In this document: positions 1 through 8,854 of the stretch, piece after piece
Position numbering within the stretch: position 1 is the first letter of the stretch
Layout: each line of letters opens with the position of its first letter
NCBI GenBank assembly: GCA_014380005.1
Contig: JACMKT010000220.1
Location: 1-44,369, forward strand
Origin: Rhodospirillales bacterium
GTDB lineage: Bacteria; Pseudomonadota; Alphaproteobacteria; Rhodospirillales; Magnetospirillaceae
Direction of reading: 5' to 3'
Length of the DNA: 44,369 bases
Position numbers and translations under genes: made by a program
The notes under the pieces: model-generated
The model's database searches: none
Told to the model about the DNA's origin: nothing
The model's input: only the letters and a program-made list of their open reading frames with translations

Positions 1-927
1 CAGTGGGCCGAGAACCAGGATCAGTTCGACAACATCTTCTGCGTCGTCGATCTGCATGCCATTACCATCCCCGAAGCTATCGAGCCTGCGGCCTTCCGCG
101 CCAACACCTTGGGCATGGCGGCCCTGTACTTGGCCTGCGGCATCGACCCGGCCAAATCCACCATCTTCCTGCAATCCCACGTCCCCGAGCATTCGGAACT
201 GACCTGGCTGCTGAACTGCATGGCGCCGCTGGGCTGGCTGTACCGCATGACCCAGTTCAAGGCCAAGGCCGGCACCAACGACTCCGTGGGCACCGGCCTG
301 CTGGACTATCCAGTGCTGATGGCCGCCGACATTTTGCTCTACGACACCCAGTGTGTGCCGGTGGGCGAGGACCAGAAGCAGCATATCGAATTCGCCCGCG
401 ATCTGGCCCAACGCTGCAACACCATGTTCAACACCGGCTTCGTCATCCCCGACCCGCAGATCCGCGTCAGCGGCGCCCGCGTCATGGGCCTGGACGACCC
501 CGAAGCCAAGATGAGCAAGAGCATTGGCGAGCAGAAGAAGGGCCATGCCATCGGCATCCTGGACGAGCCCTCGGTGATCAAGAAGGCGATCATGAGCGCC
601 ACCACGGATTCCGGCAACGAAGCCCGCTTCGACCACGCCGGTCCCGGCGTGAAGAACATGCTGACGCTGTATGAAGTGATGTCCAAGAAGCCCCGCGCCG
701 AGATCGAGGCGGAGTTCCACGGTCAGGGCTACGGCAAGCTGAAGAAGGCCCTGGTGGAACTGACGGTGGAGACCCTGCGTCCGGTTCAGGAAAGCTATGC
801 CGATCTGATGAAGAATCAGGACCATCTGATGGGTGTTTTGGACACCGGCGCCCAGCGTGCGCGTGGCATCGCGGCCCAGACTGTCACGCGGGTGCGCGAC
901 GCCATGGGGTTCGTGCGTCCGAGGTAA
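1..927 (+). CDS. trpS: Tryptophanyl-tRNA synthetase, 5' end missing
   Basis: Class I aminoacyl-tRNA synthetase that charges tRNA-Trp with tryptophan in the cytoplasm. The frame is open from the first base of the window, so the N-terminus with the HIGH-like ATP site lies to the left. What remains is about 308 residues, close to the last nine tenths of a typical 330-350 residue TrpRS. The segment HAITIP near the edge, the AADILLYDT stretch (bases about 310-350) and the class I signature KMSKS (bases 508-522) identify the family. It ends at TAA 925-927, followed by a strong hairpin shared with the convergent tldD. Confidence 0.95.
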   Translation, partial: QWAENQDQFDNIFCVVDLHAITIPEAIEPAAFRANTLGMAALYLACGIDPAKSTIFLQSHVPEHSELTWLLNCMAPLGWLYRMTQFKAKAGTNDSVGTGLLDYPVLMAADILLYDTQCVPVGEDQKQHIEFARDLAQRCNTMFNTGFVIPDPQIRVSGARVMGLDDPEAKMSKSIGEQKKGHAIGILDEPSVIKKAIMSATTDSGNEARFDHAGPGVKNMLTLYEVMSKKPRAEIEAEFHGQGYGKLKKALVELTVETLRPVQESYADLMKNQDHLMGVLDTGAQRARGIAAQTVTRVRDAMGFVRPR

Positions 928-937
928 CAGCTACGCG

Positions 938-967
938 GGCCACGGAAGTCTCTCGCCTTCCGTGGCC
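938..967. terminator. Hairpin terminator between trpS and tldD
   Basis: A perfect 11-bp stem (938-948 with 957-967) with an 8-base loop is followed on the plus strand by GTTTG. It sits in the 46-bp gap between two convergent genes and probably terminates trpS; it may work in both directions. Confidence 0.7.
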
Positions 968-973
968 GTTTGC

Positions 974-2407
974 CTACACCGCCGTACCGCCCACGGTCAG
1001 GCCATCCAGCCGCAGCGTCGGTTGGCCCACGCCCACCGGCACGCCTTGGCCGTCCTTGCCACAGACACCGATGCCGGGGTCCAGCTGTAGATCGTTACCG
1101 ATCATGGACACGCGGGTCAGGGCGTCGGGGCCGTTGCCGATCAGGGTGGCGCCCTTGACCGCCGGGCCGATCTTGCCGTCTTCGATCAAATACGCCTCGG
1201 TGGCGGCGAAGACGAACTTGCCGGAGGTGATGTCCACCTGACCGCCGCCGAAATTCACTGCATAGATGCCCTTTTTGACGGACGCCAAAATCTCGCCCGG
1301 GTCCTTGTCGCCCGCCACCATGAAAGTGTTGGTCATGCGCGGCAGCGGCGGGTGGGCATAGGATTGGCGGCGTCCGTTGCCGGTGGCAGCCACACCGCTG
1401 AGGCGCGCGTTCAGCCGGTCTTGCAGATAGCCGACCAGAATGCCGTCCTCGATCAGGGTGGTGCGGTTGGACGGCGTGCCCTCGTCGTCGATGGTAATGG
1501 AGCCGCGGCGGTCGGGGATGGAACCGTCATCCACCACGGTGACGCCCTTGGCCGCCACGCGCTGGCCGATCATGCCGGAAAAGGCCGAGGTGCCCTTGCG
1601 GTTGAAGTCGCCCTCCAACCCATGGCCGACTGCTTCGTGCAACATGACACCGGGCCAGCCCGGCCCCAGCACCACGGACATTTCGCCGGCGGGGGCGTTG
1701 ATGGACTCCAGATTGACCGAGGCCTGACGCAACGCCTCGTCCACGCAATTGCGCCAGTCGCGCGTGCTCATGACGCCGTCATAGGTGAAGCGGCCGCCCA
1801 TGCCGTGGCTGCCGGTTTCCATGCGGTCGCCTTGGCCCAGCACCACGGACACATTAATGCGCACCAACGGGCGGATGTCGGCGGCGTGGCTGCCGTCGGC
1901 GCGCAGGATGTAGACCGCCTGCCACGACCCGGCCAGGGACGCCGACACCTGCTTGACGCGGGGCTCGCGGCCACGGGCATAGGCGTCGATCTCTTCCAGC
2001 AGCTTGACCTTTTCCTCGAAGGGAACCAAGGCCAGCGGATTGAGGTCGGTATACAGCGCCGTATTGGTGCCCACCGGCCCTGCCGCCAGATGACCGGTAC
2101 GGCCCGACTTCACCGCTTGCACGGTGGTGGCGGCGCGGCGGATGGCGGCTTCGGACAATTCCGAAGCGTGGGCATAGCCCTGAGCCTCGCCCGCCACCGA
2201 GCGCAGGCCGAAGCCCTGGGTGGTGTCGAAACTGGCGGATTTGATTTGGCGGTCGTCCAGTACCAGGCTTTCCGACTGCCGGTATTCCAGGAACAGCTCG
2301 CCGTCATCGGCGCCCGTCAGGGATTCCGCCACGATCTTTCTTACGTTGTCACGGTCCAGGCCGGCGCGGACGAAGAACAGCTCGTGGGCGTGGGCGTCAT
2401 GCGGCAT
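974..2407 (-). CDS. tldD: Metalloprotease TldD
   Basis: TldD is the catalytic zinc-protease subunit of the TldD/TldE (PmbA) pair, which acts in the cytoplasm on small unfolded peptides such as microcin or RiPP precursors and CcdA. The 477-residue product has the usual length. The zinc motif HEAVGH lies at residues 257-262, followed by the family segment GLEGDFNRKG. I chose ATG at 2407 (protein begins MPHDAHAHE) because the family starts about here; the frame stays open for another 1.4 kb upstream only through antisense overlap with the DUF3422 gene. No tldE is in the window. It is divergent from the DUF3422 gene across 120 bp. Confidence 0.95.
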   Translation of the reverse strand: MPHDAHAHELFFVRAGLDRDNVRKIVAESLTGADDGELFLEYRQSESLVLDDRQIKSASFDTTQGFGLRSVAGEAQGYAHASELSEAAIRRAATTVQAVKSGRTGHLAAGPVGTNTALYTDLNPLALVPFEEKVKLLEEIDAYARGREPRVKQVSASLAGSWQAVYILRADGSHAADIRPLVRINVSVVLGQGDRMETGSHGMGGRFTYDGVMSTRDWRNCVDEALRQASVNLESINAPAGEMSVVLGPGWPGVMLHEAVGHGLEGDFNRKGTSAFSGMIGQRVAAKGVTVVDDGSIPDRRGSITIDDEGTPSNRTTLIEDGILVGYLQDRLNARLSGVAATGNGRRQSYAHPPLPRMTNTFMVAGDKDPGEILASVKKGIYAVNFGGGQVDITSGKFVFAATEAYLIEDGKIGPAVKGATLIGNGPDALTRVSMIGNDLQLDPGIGVCGKDGQGVPVGVGQPTLRLDGLTVGGTAV

Positions 2408-2527
2408 GAGGGCTCCTGCGGGCGAAGAATGGGCGGGCGGGTAGGGCGATGCGGGTGGTTGGCAGCTTGCCGGGGCAAGTGTACACCAATGACAAGCAAT
2501 TGGACTGCTCACTAGGGAATATAAGCG

Positions 2528-3835
2528 ATGGGCGACGCGATGCCAGGGCGGATCTGGGCTTTCCGCGAGCATAGCGCGCGCCGCGCCTTGGCGGGCGAGG
2601 TTCACGCCCGCCCCTATGAACAGGTCTCGGCCCCCCTGCGCGCCAGCCACCTTGCCATTCTGCACGAGGGATTGTCGGCGGCGGACGAGCGCGTCTTCCT
2701 GACCGAATTGCTGGTCGCCCATGGCGCCGAGCCGCCGGGCGAGGGGGCCAACCATTTCTCGCGCGATCTGGGATCGCTGCGGCTGAAATGGGAACGCCAC
2801 AGCGAGTTCTCCACCTATACCTTCCTGCGCTTCGACGCCTTCGATCAGCCGTTCCAGCACCCTGCCATGGAGCTGGTGCCCCATGATTGGCTGGAACGCA
2901 TGCCCGGCGAGGTCATCGCCGCCCTTCACGTGGCGGTGGAACCATCGGGCCGCCAGCCCGAAGACCTTGTCGCGCTGTTCGACGGCAACGCCCTGGTGGG
3001 TTCGCGCGTGCTGGGTGGCGCGGGCGTGGTGTGGACCGATTTCCGCCTCCACGCCGACGGCTTCGGCCGCATGCTGCTGGTGGACGAGACTTTGAGCAAA
3101 GGCCAGACCGGACGGCTGTTGCAGCGTCTGGTGGAGATCGAGACCTACCGCATGCTGGCCCTGCTGGCCTTCCCGGTGGCGCGCCATGCCTTCTTCGAAG
3201 TCACCCGCATGGATCGCGGCCTGACCGACATTGTCACCGAACTGGCCGACCCGGATGTGATCCAGAACGACCGCGAATTGCTGGACCGCTTGACCGGACT
3301 GGCCGCCGAGGCCGAGCGCCTGGATTCGTCCACCAGCTTCCGGCTGTCGGCGGCACGGGCCTATTACGCCATCGTCAACCAGCGCATCTTGGAGCTGCGC
3401 GAGGACCGTATTCCCGGCGTGCAAACCGTGGCCGAGTTCATGGACCGCCGCCTTGCCCCCGCCATGAAAACCACCGATTCCGCCGGCGAGCGCCAGCAAT
3501 TGCTGGCCCGCCGCTCGGCCCGTGCGGGCGATCTGCTGCGCACCCGAGTGGATATCGCGCTGGAAGAGAAAAACCGCGATCTGCTGAAAAGCATGAACCG
3601 CCGCGCCAAGGTGCAATTGCGCCTGCAGGAAACCGTGGAAGGCCTGTCGGTGGTGGCCATCGCTTACTATCTGCTGGGTCTGGTGCTGTACGCCGCCAAG
3701 GGCCTGAAGGGCGCCGGTCTGCCCGTGGACCCCGACGTGGCCGCCTTGGTGGCGCTGCCGGTCATCCTGGGCACGGTGGTGCTGGGGGTAAGGCGGTTGC
3801 GCCGTGCCGTGGGGCATGGTGGTGGGGAGGAGTGA
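2528..3835 (+). CDS. DUF3422 family membrane-anchored protein
   Basis: Protein of 435 residues recognised as DUF3422, an uncharacterised family widespread in Proteobacteria. The N-terminal part (about 1-120) has the family-type HARPYE segment near residue 26. The middle is helical and probably coiled coil (about 290-370). The C-terminus has two predicted membrane helices (about 375-425) separated by a short loop, ending in a basic tail, which suggests an inner-membrane anchor with a large cytoplasmic domain. ATG at 2528 is preceded by AGGGAA at suitable spacing. Function is unknown; nothing nearby suggests a pathway. Confidence 0.85.
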   Translation: MGDAMPGRIWAFREHSARRALAGEVHARPYEQVSAPLRASHLAILHEGLSAADERVFLTELLVAHGAEPPGEGANHFSRDLGSLRLKWERHSEFSTYTFLRFDAFDQPFQHPAMELVPHDWLERMPGEVIAALHVAVEPSGRQPEDLVALFDGNALVGSRVLGGAGVVWTDFRLHADGFGRMLLVDETLSKGQTGRLLQRLVEIETYRMLALLAFPVARHAFFEVTRMDRGLTDIVTELADPDVIQNDRELLDRLTGLAAEAERLDSSTSFRLSAARAYYAIVNQRILELREDRIPGVQTVAEFMDRRLAPAMKTTDSAGERQQLLARRSARAGDLLRTRVDIALEEKNRDLLKSMNRRAKVQLRLQETVEGLSVVAIAYYLLGLVLYAAKGLKGAGLPVDPDVAALVALPVILGTVVLGVRRLRRAVGHGGGEE

Positions 3836-3842
3836 CGGGGCC

Positions 3843-3980
3843 GTGGCCGATGACGTGCTGCTGAATAAGGCCGCGACATCGAACGCTGCGTGGCGCGGGC
3901 CAGCGAGGAAGACCGCAAGGACCCGGCCACCTTCGCCACCGCCTTCACCCGCCAGGACGCGGCCATCCGAGGTGGTGTAG
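3843..3980 (+). pseudogene. Decayed HepT-like (DUF86) toxin remnant
   Basis: From GTG 3843 the translation begins VADDVLLNKAAT. After the loss of one base near 3877 it continues in the next frame as IERCVARASEEDRKDPATF and then ATAFTRQDAAI. Together this matches what I know as the N-terminal third of HepT-type minimal nucleotide-binding/RNase proteins of HepT-MntA toxin-antitoxin modules. Similarity stops at about 3967 and a stop follows at 3978-3980. The C-terminal domain with the RX4-6H active site and any MntA antitoxin gene are absent, so this is a dead fragment. It lies 8 bases after the DUF3422 stop. Confidence 0.6.
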
Positions 3981-4072
3981 CAATCCTTATACCTGGGTAG
4001 ATCGTCTTATTGCTCATAACCGCGCAGTGGGCGTAAGCTGTCACGCTTAAGGGCATCCTGACCGGAGCCCTC

Positions 4073-4552
4073 ATGCCGGGGGTTGTGGTGAGCGAAGTCG
4101 GAATGACGACAAGCCAGGTTGGTGTCGCTGGCGCTTATGCCCGTGCCGCCATGCTTGGCCCGGCCATTCCCGTGCGCGCCATCGATCCGACGCGCCAACG
4201 CTTCCAGGTCAAGGGCGAGGCCGAGCAGGCTAAGACCCAGTCGGAAGTGGCTCAATCGCCGGTCGACCAATCCGACGAACAAGCGGTCTTTTCCACCAAT
4301 GGGGACCAGTCGGGCGGCAGTTCGCGCGGCGGCTTTGGTCTGCTTGGCGCCTTCACCTCGTTCCTGGTCCGCATGTTCGCCCAGCAGCCCGATTCCGAGG
4401 CGGCTGCGCCGGCCACCACCACTGTGCAGGCCGGCATTCAGGCCTATGCCCGTTCTGCTGGTCCACTGCCGGCCAATGAAAATGGTGTCGAAGTGATGTC
4501 GCCCTCGTTCCCGCGCCTGTCCTCGGGCCGCGCGGTGGACCTGAGCGTTTAG
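4073..4552 (+). CDS. Hypothetical protein, low complexity
   Basis: Open frame of 159 residues that I do not recognise. It is rich in Ala, Ser, Gln and Val, with a Gly/Ser-rich stretch (about 82-92) followed by a short hydrophobic segment (LLGAFTSFLVRMF, about 89-101) that could touch a membrane. The rest looks disordered. There is no signal peptide. Codon usage fits the surrounding chromosome, which supports coding. ATG at 4073 has a weak purine stretch upstream (CCGGAG); a second ATG at 4103 is possible. It could be a lineage-specific protein. Confidence 0.55.
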   Translation: MPGVVVSEVGMTTSQVGVAGAYARAAMLGPAIPVRAIDPTRQRFQVKGEAEQAKTQSEVAQSPVDQSDEQAVFSTNGDQSGGSSRGGFGLLGAFTSFLVRMFAQQPDSEAAAPATTTVQAGIQAYARSAGPLPANENGVEVMSPSFPRLSSGRAVDLSV

Positions 4553-4962
4553 TTTACCCCCGCGCCGGGCGCACTGCTGATCACTCCCCTATCCCCATGA
4601 TCCTCGAAGCCGCTCGGAAAGCCCGAGTGTGGCTCAATGGCAAGGTTGCCGGATCCGCCTTCGACTATCCTTTCGATTTCGGTTCTCCACACTGGTATTA
4701 CCGCCACAGCGGATGCATATACCAGACGTGAGGAAACGGGCTGTTCCTAGGCAACCCCCGAACCATGAAGGTTCTCTCCCATGCCAGAGGATGGCGATCA
4801 CGTGTCGAGCGCGGTGGTTGTGTAGCCTCAAGTGGAATGTGAACTAAATATACAAGACGAAAACTTAGAGGCTTTTTAGATTACCTCATACGCATGGTTA
4901 GTGAATGAACAATCGGGTTGCCTGGGTGGCTAATTCAGACTATGCACAGGGAAAAGGTAGCC
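4553..4962. other. 410-bp intergenic region without a convincing gene
   Basis: Composition shifts to lower GC from about 4830. A small hairpin is possible at about 4610-4635 (CTCGG/CCCGAG). No tRNA, repeat or conserved small frame was recognised. The AT-rich last 120 bases probably hold the promoter of the downstream HTH gene. Confidence 0.5.
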
Positions 4963-5418
4963 ATGCCTGATACAGCGGATGATACCCGCCAATACGATGA
5001 CGCAACCCAAGTACAGCCGAGTACGATGACTGCAAAGACTGATGAAAAGCCGGCGCGGCCAACCAATCGTGCCAACGATACCGATCGTCACGTGGGCGCT
5101 CGCATCCGTGAGCGGCGCATCATGTTGGGTCTGTCCCAGCAGCAGATGGCCGACTTGATTGGTGTGACATACCAGCAGGCCCACAAATACGAACGCGGCA
5201 TCAACCGTATTTCGGCCGGTCGCCTGTACGAAATCGCCCAGGTGCTTGGCGTGCCCGTCAGCTACTTCTTCGAAGGGCTGGGCAATAAGCGCGCCACCGA
5301 CCTGACGGCCCGCCAGCGCATGTGCCTCGAACTGGCTCGTAACTTCACGAGCATCAGCAACGAGAAGCACCAGGAGGCGCTGTCGCAGCTGGCCCGGGCG
5401 TTGGCTGCCGAAGCCTGA
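4963..5418 (+). CDS. XRE/Cro-CI family transcriptional regulator
   Basis: DNA-binding regulator of 151 residues. A disordered polar N-terminus (1-42) precedes an HTH_3 domain (about 43-105) with the helix pair RIRERRIMLGLSQQQMADLIG and VTYQQAHKYERGINRISAGRL, then a short helical tail. Such proteins are common single-copy regulators in Alphaproteobacteria. I chose ATG 4963, which has AAAAGGTA just upstream, rather than the TTG at 4918. It stands alone between a gene-free stretch and queG on the opposite strand. Its target is not evident. Confidence 0.85.
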   Translation: MPDTADDTRQYDDATQVQPSTMTAKTDEKPARPTNRANDTDRHVGARIRERRIMLGLSQQQMADLIGVTYQQAHKYERGINRISAGRLYEIAQVLGVPVSYFFEGLGNKRATDLTARQRMCLELARNFTSISNEKHQEALSQLARALAAEA

Positions 5419-5541
5419 CGCTGGGGGCTATGGTTGCCGGGCGGTATTCGCCTCGGACCCTTTTACGAGGGGCGGTCCATTGTGGCCGCCCTTCGTCGTT
5501 TCAGGCCTTGCTATCTTGGCGGGCGCCTTGCTGACCGTCTG

Positions 5542-6573
5542 CTACTTTAGTATGAGGCGGCTCAAGGCCCAAGCGGCGGCGTCCTGAATGGTGGGATCGG
5601 GATCGGGCAGCAAGGCGTGAGCCGGGGCGGCCAAGGCGGGATTACCGCTGTTGCCGATGGCGATCAACACATTGCGCACGAAGCGGTTCCGGCCAATGCG
5701 CTTCACCGGCGAACCGGCGAACACCTCGCGGAAGGCGGCATCGTCCAGTTGGGCCAAATCGGCCAGCCGGGGTGCGGTTAGTTCCATGCGCGGCAGGAAG
5801 TCGGGTTCAGTGGTGGCTTGGGCGAACTTGTTCCACGGGCACACCGCCAGACAATCATCACAGCCATAGATTCGGTTGCCCATGAGGGGGCGCAATTCCT
5901 CGGGGATCGGCCCCTTGTGCTCGATGGTCAGATAGCTGATGCAGCGCCGGGGCTCCACCCGCCCAAAGCCCTCGATGGCGCCGGTGGGGCAGGCGCTCTG
6001 GCAGGCGGTGCAGTGGCCGCAACGGTTGGGCTCGGGCGGGTCGGGCGGCAGGTCCTGGGTGGTGTAGATCTCGCCCAGGAACAGCCAGCTGCCGAAGTGG
6101 CGCGATACAACGTTGCTATGACGGCCCTGCCAGCCCAAGCCCGACTGGCCGGCCAGGGGTTTTTCCATGACCGGGGCGGTGTCGACGAAGACCTTGAGGT
6201 CGCCGCCCAGTGTTTCCACCATCCAACGCGCCAAGGCCTTCAGCCGCTTTTTCACAAGGTCGTGATAGTCCTTGTTGCGGGCATAGACGCTGATGGCGCC
6301 GCGATCGGCTTGCGCGTTGATGGCCAGCGGGTCGCCATGGGGGCCGTAATTGCTGCCCAGCACGATGACCGAGCGTACTTCCGGCCACAGCCCTTGGGGG
6401 GCTTCGCGGCGCTCCATGGTCTCGGCCATCCAGCCCATCTCGCCATGGCGGCCCTCGGCCACATAGGCACGCAAATCGTCGCCCCACATGCCGGTGGCGG
6501 GAGCGAAGCCGACGGCGTCGAAGCCGAGGTCCAGGGCTTTGGCGCGGATGGCGTGTTTAAGGTCTTCCGTCAT
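5542..6573 (-). CDS. queG: Epoxyqueuosine reductase QueG
   Basis: Reduces epoxyqueuosine to queuosine in tRNA, the last step of queuosine synthesis, using cobalamin and two [4Fe-4S] clusters. In the 343-residue protein the likely catalytic Asp is in VDTAPVMEK (Asp131). The ferredoxin-like cluster ligands are C185, C188, C191, C195 and C238, C241, C245, with C211 between them. A short HEAT-like C-terminus follows. It is 32 bases downstream of queF on the same strand, so the two queuosine genes probably form one transcript. Confidence 0.95.
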   Translation of the reverse strand: MTEDLKHAIRAKALDLGFDAVGFAPATGMWGDDLRAYVAEGRHGEMGWMAETMERREAPQGLWPEVRSVIVLGSNYGPHGDPLAINAQADRGAISVYARNKDYHDLVKKRLKALARWMVETLGGDLKVFVDTAPVMEKPLAGQSGLGWQGRHSNVVSRHFGSWLFLGEIYTTQDLPPDPPEPNRCGHCTACQSACPTGAIEGFGRVEPRRCISYLTIEHKGPIPEELRPLMGNRIYGCDDCLAVCPWNKFAQATTEPDFLPRMELTAPRLADLAQLDDAAFREVFAGSPVKRIGRNRFVRNVLIAIGNSGNPALAAPAHALLPDPDPTIQDAAAWALSRLILK

Positions 6574-6605
6574 GGATTAACCACGAAGGCACGAAGAAAG
6601 GAAAA

Positions 6606-7064
6606 TCAACCCCGACCGCGATAGGTCGGCACACCCTGGTCGGGCAGCCACAGGCCGGCCGGCGGGGCGCCGGTTTGCCAGAACACGTCGATGGGGATGC
6701 CGCCGCGCGGATACCAATAACCGCCAATGCGCAGCCATGTGGGTGCGCAGGCATCCACCAGCCGCTTGGCGATGGACACAGTGCAGGCCTCGTGGAAGGC
6801 GCCGTGGTTGCGGAAGCTGGACAGGAACAGCTTGAGGGATTTGGATTCCACCAAGGTCTCGTCCGGCACGTAGTCGATGACCATGTGGGCGAAATCGGGC
6901 TGGCCGGTGATGGGGCACAGCGAGGTGAATTCGGGTGCGGTGAAGCGCACCAGATAGGGCGTGCCGGGATGGGGGTTGGGCACCGTCTCCAGCATCGCCT
7001 CGTCGGGCGACGGCGGGATGGCGGCGTGGCTGCCCAGCTGGGTCAGGTGGTTGTAATCGGCCAT
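6606..7064 (-). CDS. queF: NADPH-dependent 7-cyano-7-deazaguanine reductase QueF
   Basis: Reduces preQ0 to preQ1, a two-step nitrile-to-amine reduction in queuosine synthesis. At 152 residues this is the short single-domain type (Bacillus-like) rather than the duplicated E. coli type. The nucleophile is C50 in [13 protein letters not shown] with D57 as acid/base, and the family motif ESKSLKLF spans 73-80, followed by [13 protein letters not shown] prefer ATG 7064 ([11 protein letters not shown]) to an upstream start at 7118, which would add unrelated residues overlapping the repeat region. First gene of the queF-queG pair. Confidence 0.95.
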   Translation of the reverse strand: MADYNHLTQLGSHAAIPPSPDEAMLETVPNPHPGTPYLVRFTAPEFTSLCPITGQPDFAHMVIDYVPDETLVESKSLKLFLSSFRNHGAFHEACTVSIAKRLVDACAPTWLRIGGYWYPRGGIPIDVFWQTGAPPAGLWLPDQGVPTYRGRG

Positions 7065-7112
7065 ATTGGTGGACCCTGTGTATGTGTCGCTGCACCCGGT
7101 GCTTTTTAATTT

Positions 7113-7216
7113 CGTCACCCCCGCGAAAGCGGGGGTCCATGGTGCCGCGTGAAAAGCGTATCCGGCTAGCGTTCATGCGAGCGGAACGATGGATTCCCGC
7201 TTTCGCGGGAATGACG
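7113..7216. repeat. REP-like inverted pair of intergenic palindromes
   Basis: Two copies of a palindromic element with core CCCGCGAAAGCGGG lie in opposite orientation at about 7113-7141 and 7189-7216, separated by 47 bases. Another copy is at about 21,158-21,186. They occupy the gap between hldE and queF and resemble dispersed extragenic palindromes of Proteobacteria. Confidence 0.75.
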
Positions 7217-7237
7217 AGAAAATATAAAGGCGCTTGT

Positions 7238-8701
7238 TCAGGTCGCCATCTTTTTAATGGTATTCGTGGTGCTTTGCCCCTGGACCAGATTGGCCAGCAC
7301 CACTTTGCCACCCCATTCCATGACGTCGGAGGCGCCCACCACGGTTTCAACCGTATAGTCGGCGCCCTTGACCAGCACGTCGGGCTTCAGGCTGCGGATC
7401 AGCTCCAGCGGAGTGTCCTCGCCGAAGATGACGACTAGATCCACGGATGCCAGCGAGGCCAGCACGGTGGCTCGCGCCGCTTCCGACTGCACCGGCCGGG
7501 TCGGGCCTTTCAGCCGGCCCACGGACGCGTCCGAGTTCAACCCCACCACCAGCCGGTCGCAGGCGGCTTTGGATTGGCCCAGCAACGATACATGGCCGGG
7601 GTGCAGCAGGTCGAAGCAGCCATTGGTGAAGCCGACCTTGTGGCCCTTGCGGTGCCAGCGGGCCACCAGTTCCATGGCGGCTTCGGTGCCCAGCACCTTG
7701 GTTTCGGCGGATTGGATTTCGTCGTGGTGCAGGGCGGTCACCACTTCGGCGGCATAGGCCACGGCGGTGCCCACCTTGCCGACCACGATGCCGGCGGCCA
7801 CGTTGGCGATGCGGGCGCCGTCCAGCAGCGAGGCACCCGAGGCCACGGCAGCGGCCAGGGTGGCGATGACGGTGTCGCCGGCGCCGGAAACGTCGAACAC
7901 CTCGCGCGCCTCGGCGGGCAGGTGATCGATTTGGCCGGAGGCGGTGATCAGGCTCATGCCGTCCTGGCTGCGGGTGACCAGCACCGCGTGGACGCCGCAG
8001 GTGTCGATCAGCACACGGGCGGCGGTGACCACGGCCTCGTCGCTATCGGTGGGCAGGCCGGTGGCCTCGTGCAATTCCTTGCGGTTGGGGGTCAGCAGGG
8101 TGGCGCCCCGGTATTTGCGGTAGTCGGTGCCTTTGGGATCGACGATCACCGGCTTGCCGGCGGCGGTGGCGCGCGCGATCAACTCGCCGGTCATCACATC
8201 GGACAGCACGCCCTTGCCGTAATCGGACAGCACCACGGCGCCGGACTGGGTGATCAGCTTACCGGCGCGGGCCAGAACCTGATCGCGGCTCAACTGGGAC
8301 AGGGCCGAGCGGGTCTCGCAATCGGCGCGCAGCAATTGCTGGCTTGAGGCGAAGAAGCGGGTCTTGATGGTGGTCTGGCGGCCGTTCTCGATGACCAGAC
8401 AGGGGTCGATGCCGTCATGTTCGCCCAGCAGCCGGCCCACCTCGCGCCCGGCATCGTCGTCGCCCACCACGGCGACGAAGGCCGGGGCCGCGCCCAACGC
8501 CACCAGATTGCGCACCACATTGCCGGCACCGCCCAGCATGGCGGTCTCGCGCTCGATGCACAGCACGGGAATGGGTGCCTCGGGCGAAATGCGGTCCACG
8601 GCGCCATAGACGAAGCGGTCCAGCATGGCGTCGCCGATGCACAGCACCGCCGTACCCTTGAGCCCGTCCACCCGTTCGACCAATGCGGAAATTTCCGTCA
8701 T
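7238..8701 (-). CDS. hldE: Bifunctional heptose-7-phosphate kinase / heptose-1-phosphate adenylyltransferase
   Basis: Makes the ADP-heptose precursor of lipopolysaccharide inner core in the cytoplasm. The 487-residue protein has both expected domains. Residues 1-320 are a PfkB/ribokinase-type kinase with GGAGNV near 58 and the anion hole and catalytic GAGD at 273-276. Residues about 350-487 are a nucleotidyltransferase with NGCFDLLHPGH (HPGH at 367-370). ATG 8701 gives the usual N-terminus. The epimerase of the same pathway, hldD, is 10 kb away in this window. A kinase start further upstream (8827) would add non-homologous residues. Confidence 0.95.
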   Translation of the reverse strand: MTEISALVERVDGLKGTAVLCIGDAMLDRFVYGAVDRISPEAPIPVLCIERETAMLGGAGNVVRNLVALGAAPAFVAVVGDDDAGREVGRLLGEHDGIDPCLVIENGRQTTIKTRFFASSQQLLRADCETRSALSQLSRDQVLARAGKLITQSGAVVLSDYGKGVLSDVMTGELIARATAAGKPVIVDPKGTDYRKYRGATLLTPNRKELHEATGLPTDSDEAVVTAARVLIDTCGVHAVLVTRSQDGMSLITASGQIDHLPAEAREVFDVSGAGDTVIATLAAAVASGASLLDGARIANVAAGIVVGKVGTAVAYAAEVVTALHHDEIQSAETKVLGTEAAMELVARWHRKGHKVGFTNGCFDLLHPGHVSLLGQSKAACDRLVVGLNSDASVGRLKGPTRPVQSEAARATVLASLASVDLVVIFGEDTPLELIRSLKPDVLVKGADYTVETVVGASDVMEWGGKVVLANLVQGQSTTNTIKKMAT

Positions 8702-8854
8702 GCCAATACCCTGTTCAAAGCCTTGGGGTCGGTTACCGCAGGGGCGGCGGGGATGCAAGCAAAACCACTGCGAAGGTGGGCCGACGCGATGGAGCCGCTT
8801 CTGTCCACTCCCTGCCGCCGCTCGCACCTGTATCCAGACTAGCGCCTCTAGATT

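Noticed and set aside
1352-2515. 387-codon plus-strand frame over tldD
   Set aside because: Low-complexity His/Gly/Ala-rich translation typical of an antisense shadow in GC-rich DNA; tldD on the other strand has clear motifs.
2408-3817. N-terminal extension of tldD to 947 residues
   Set aside because: The added part is antisense to the DUF3422 gene; TldD proteins are about 480 residues and start near 2407.
4629-4847. 72-codon frame in the gap before the HTH gene
   Set aside because: Arg/Cys-rich, no ribosome binding site, codon use unlike the genome.
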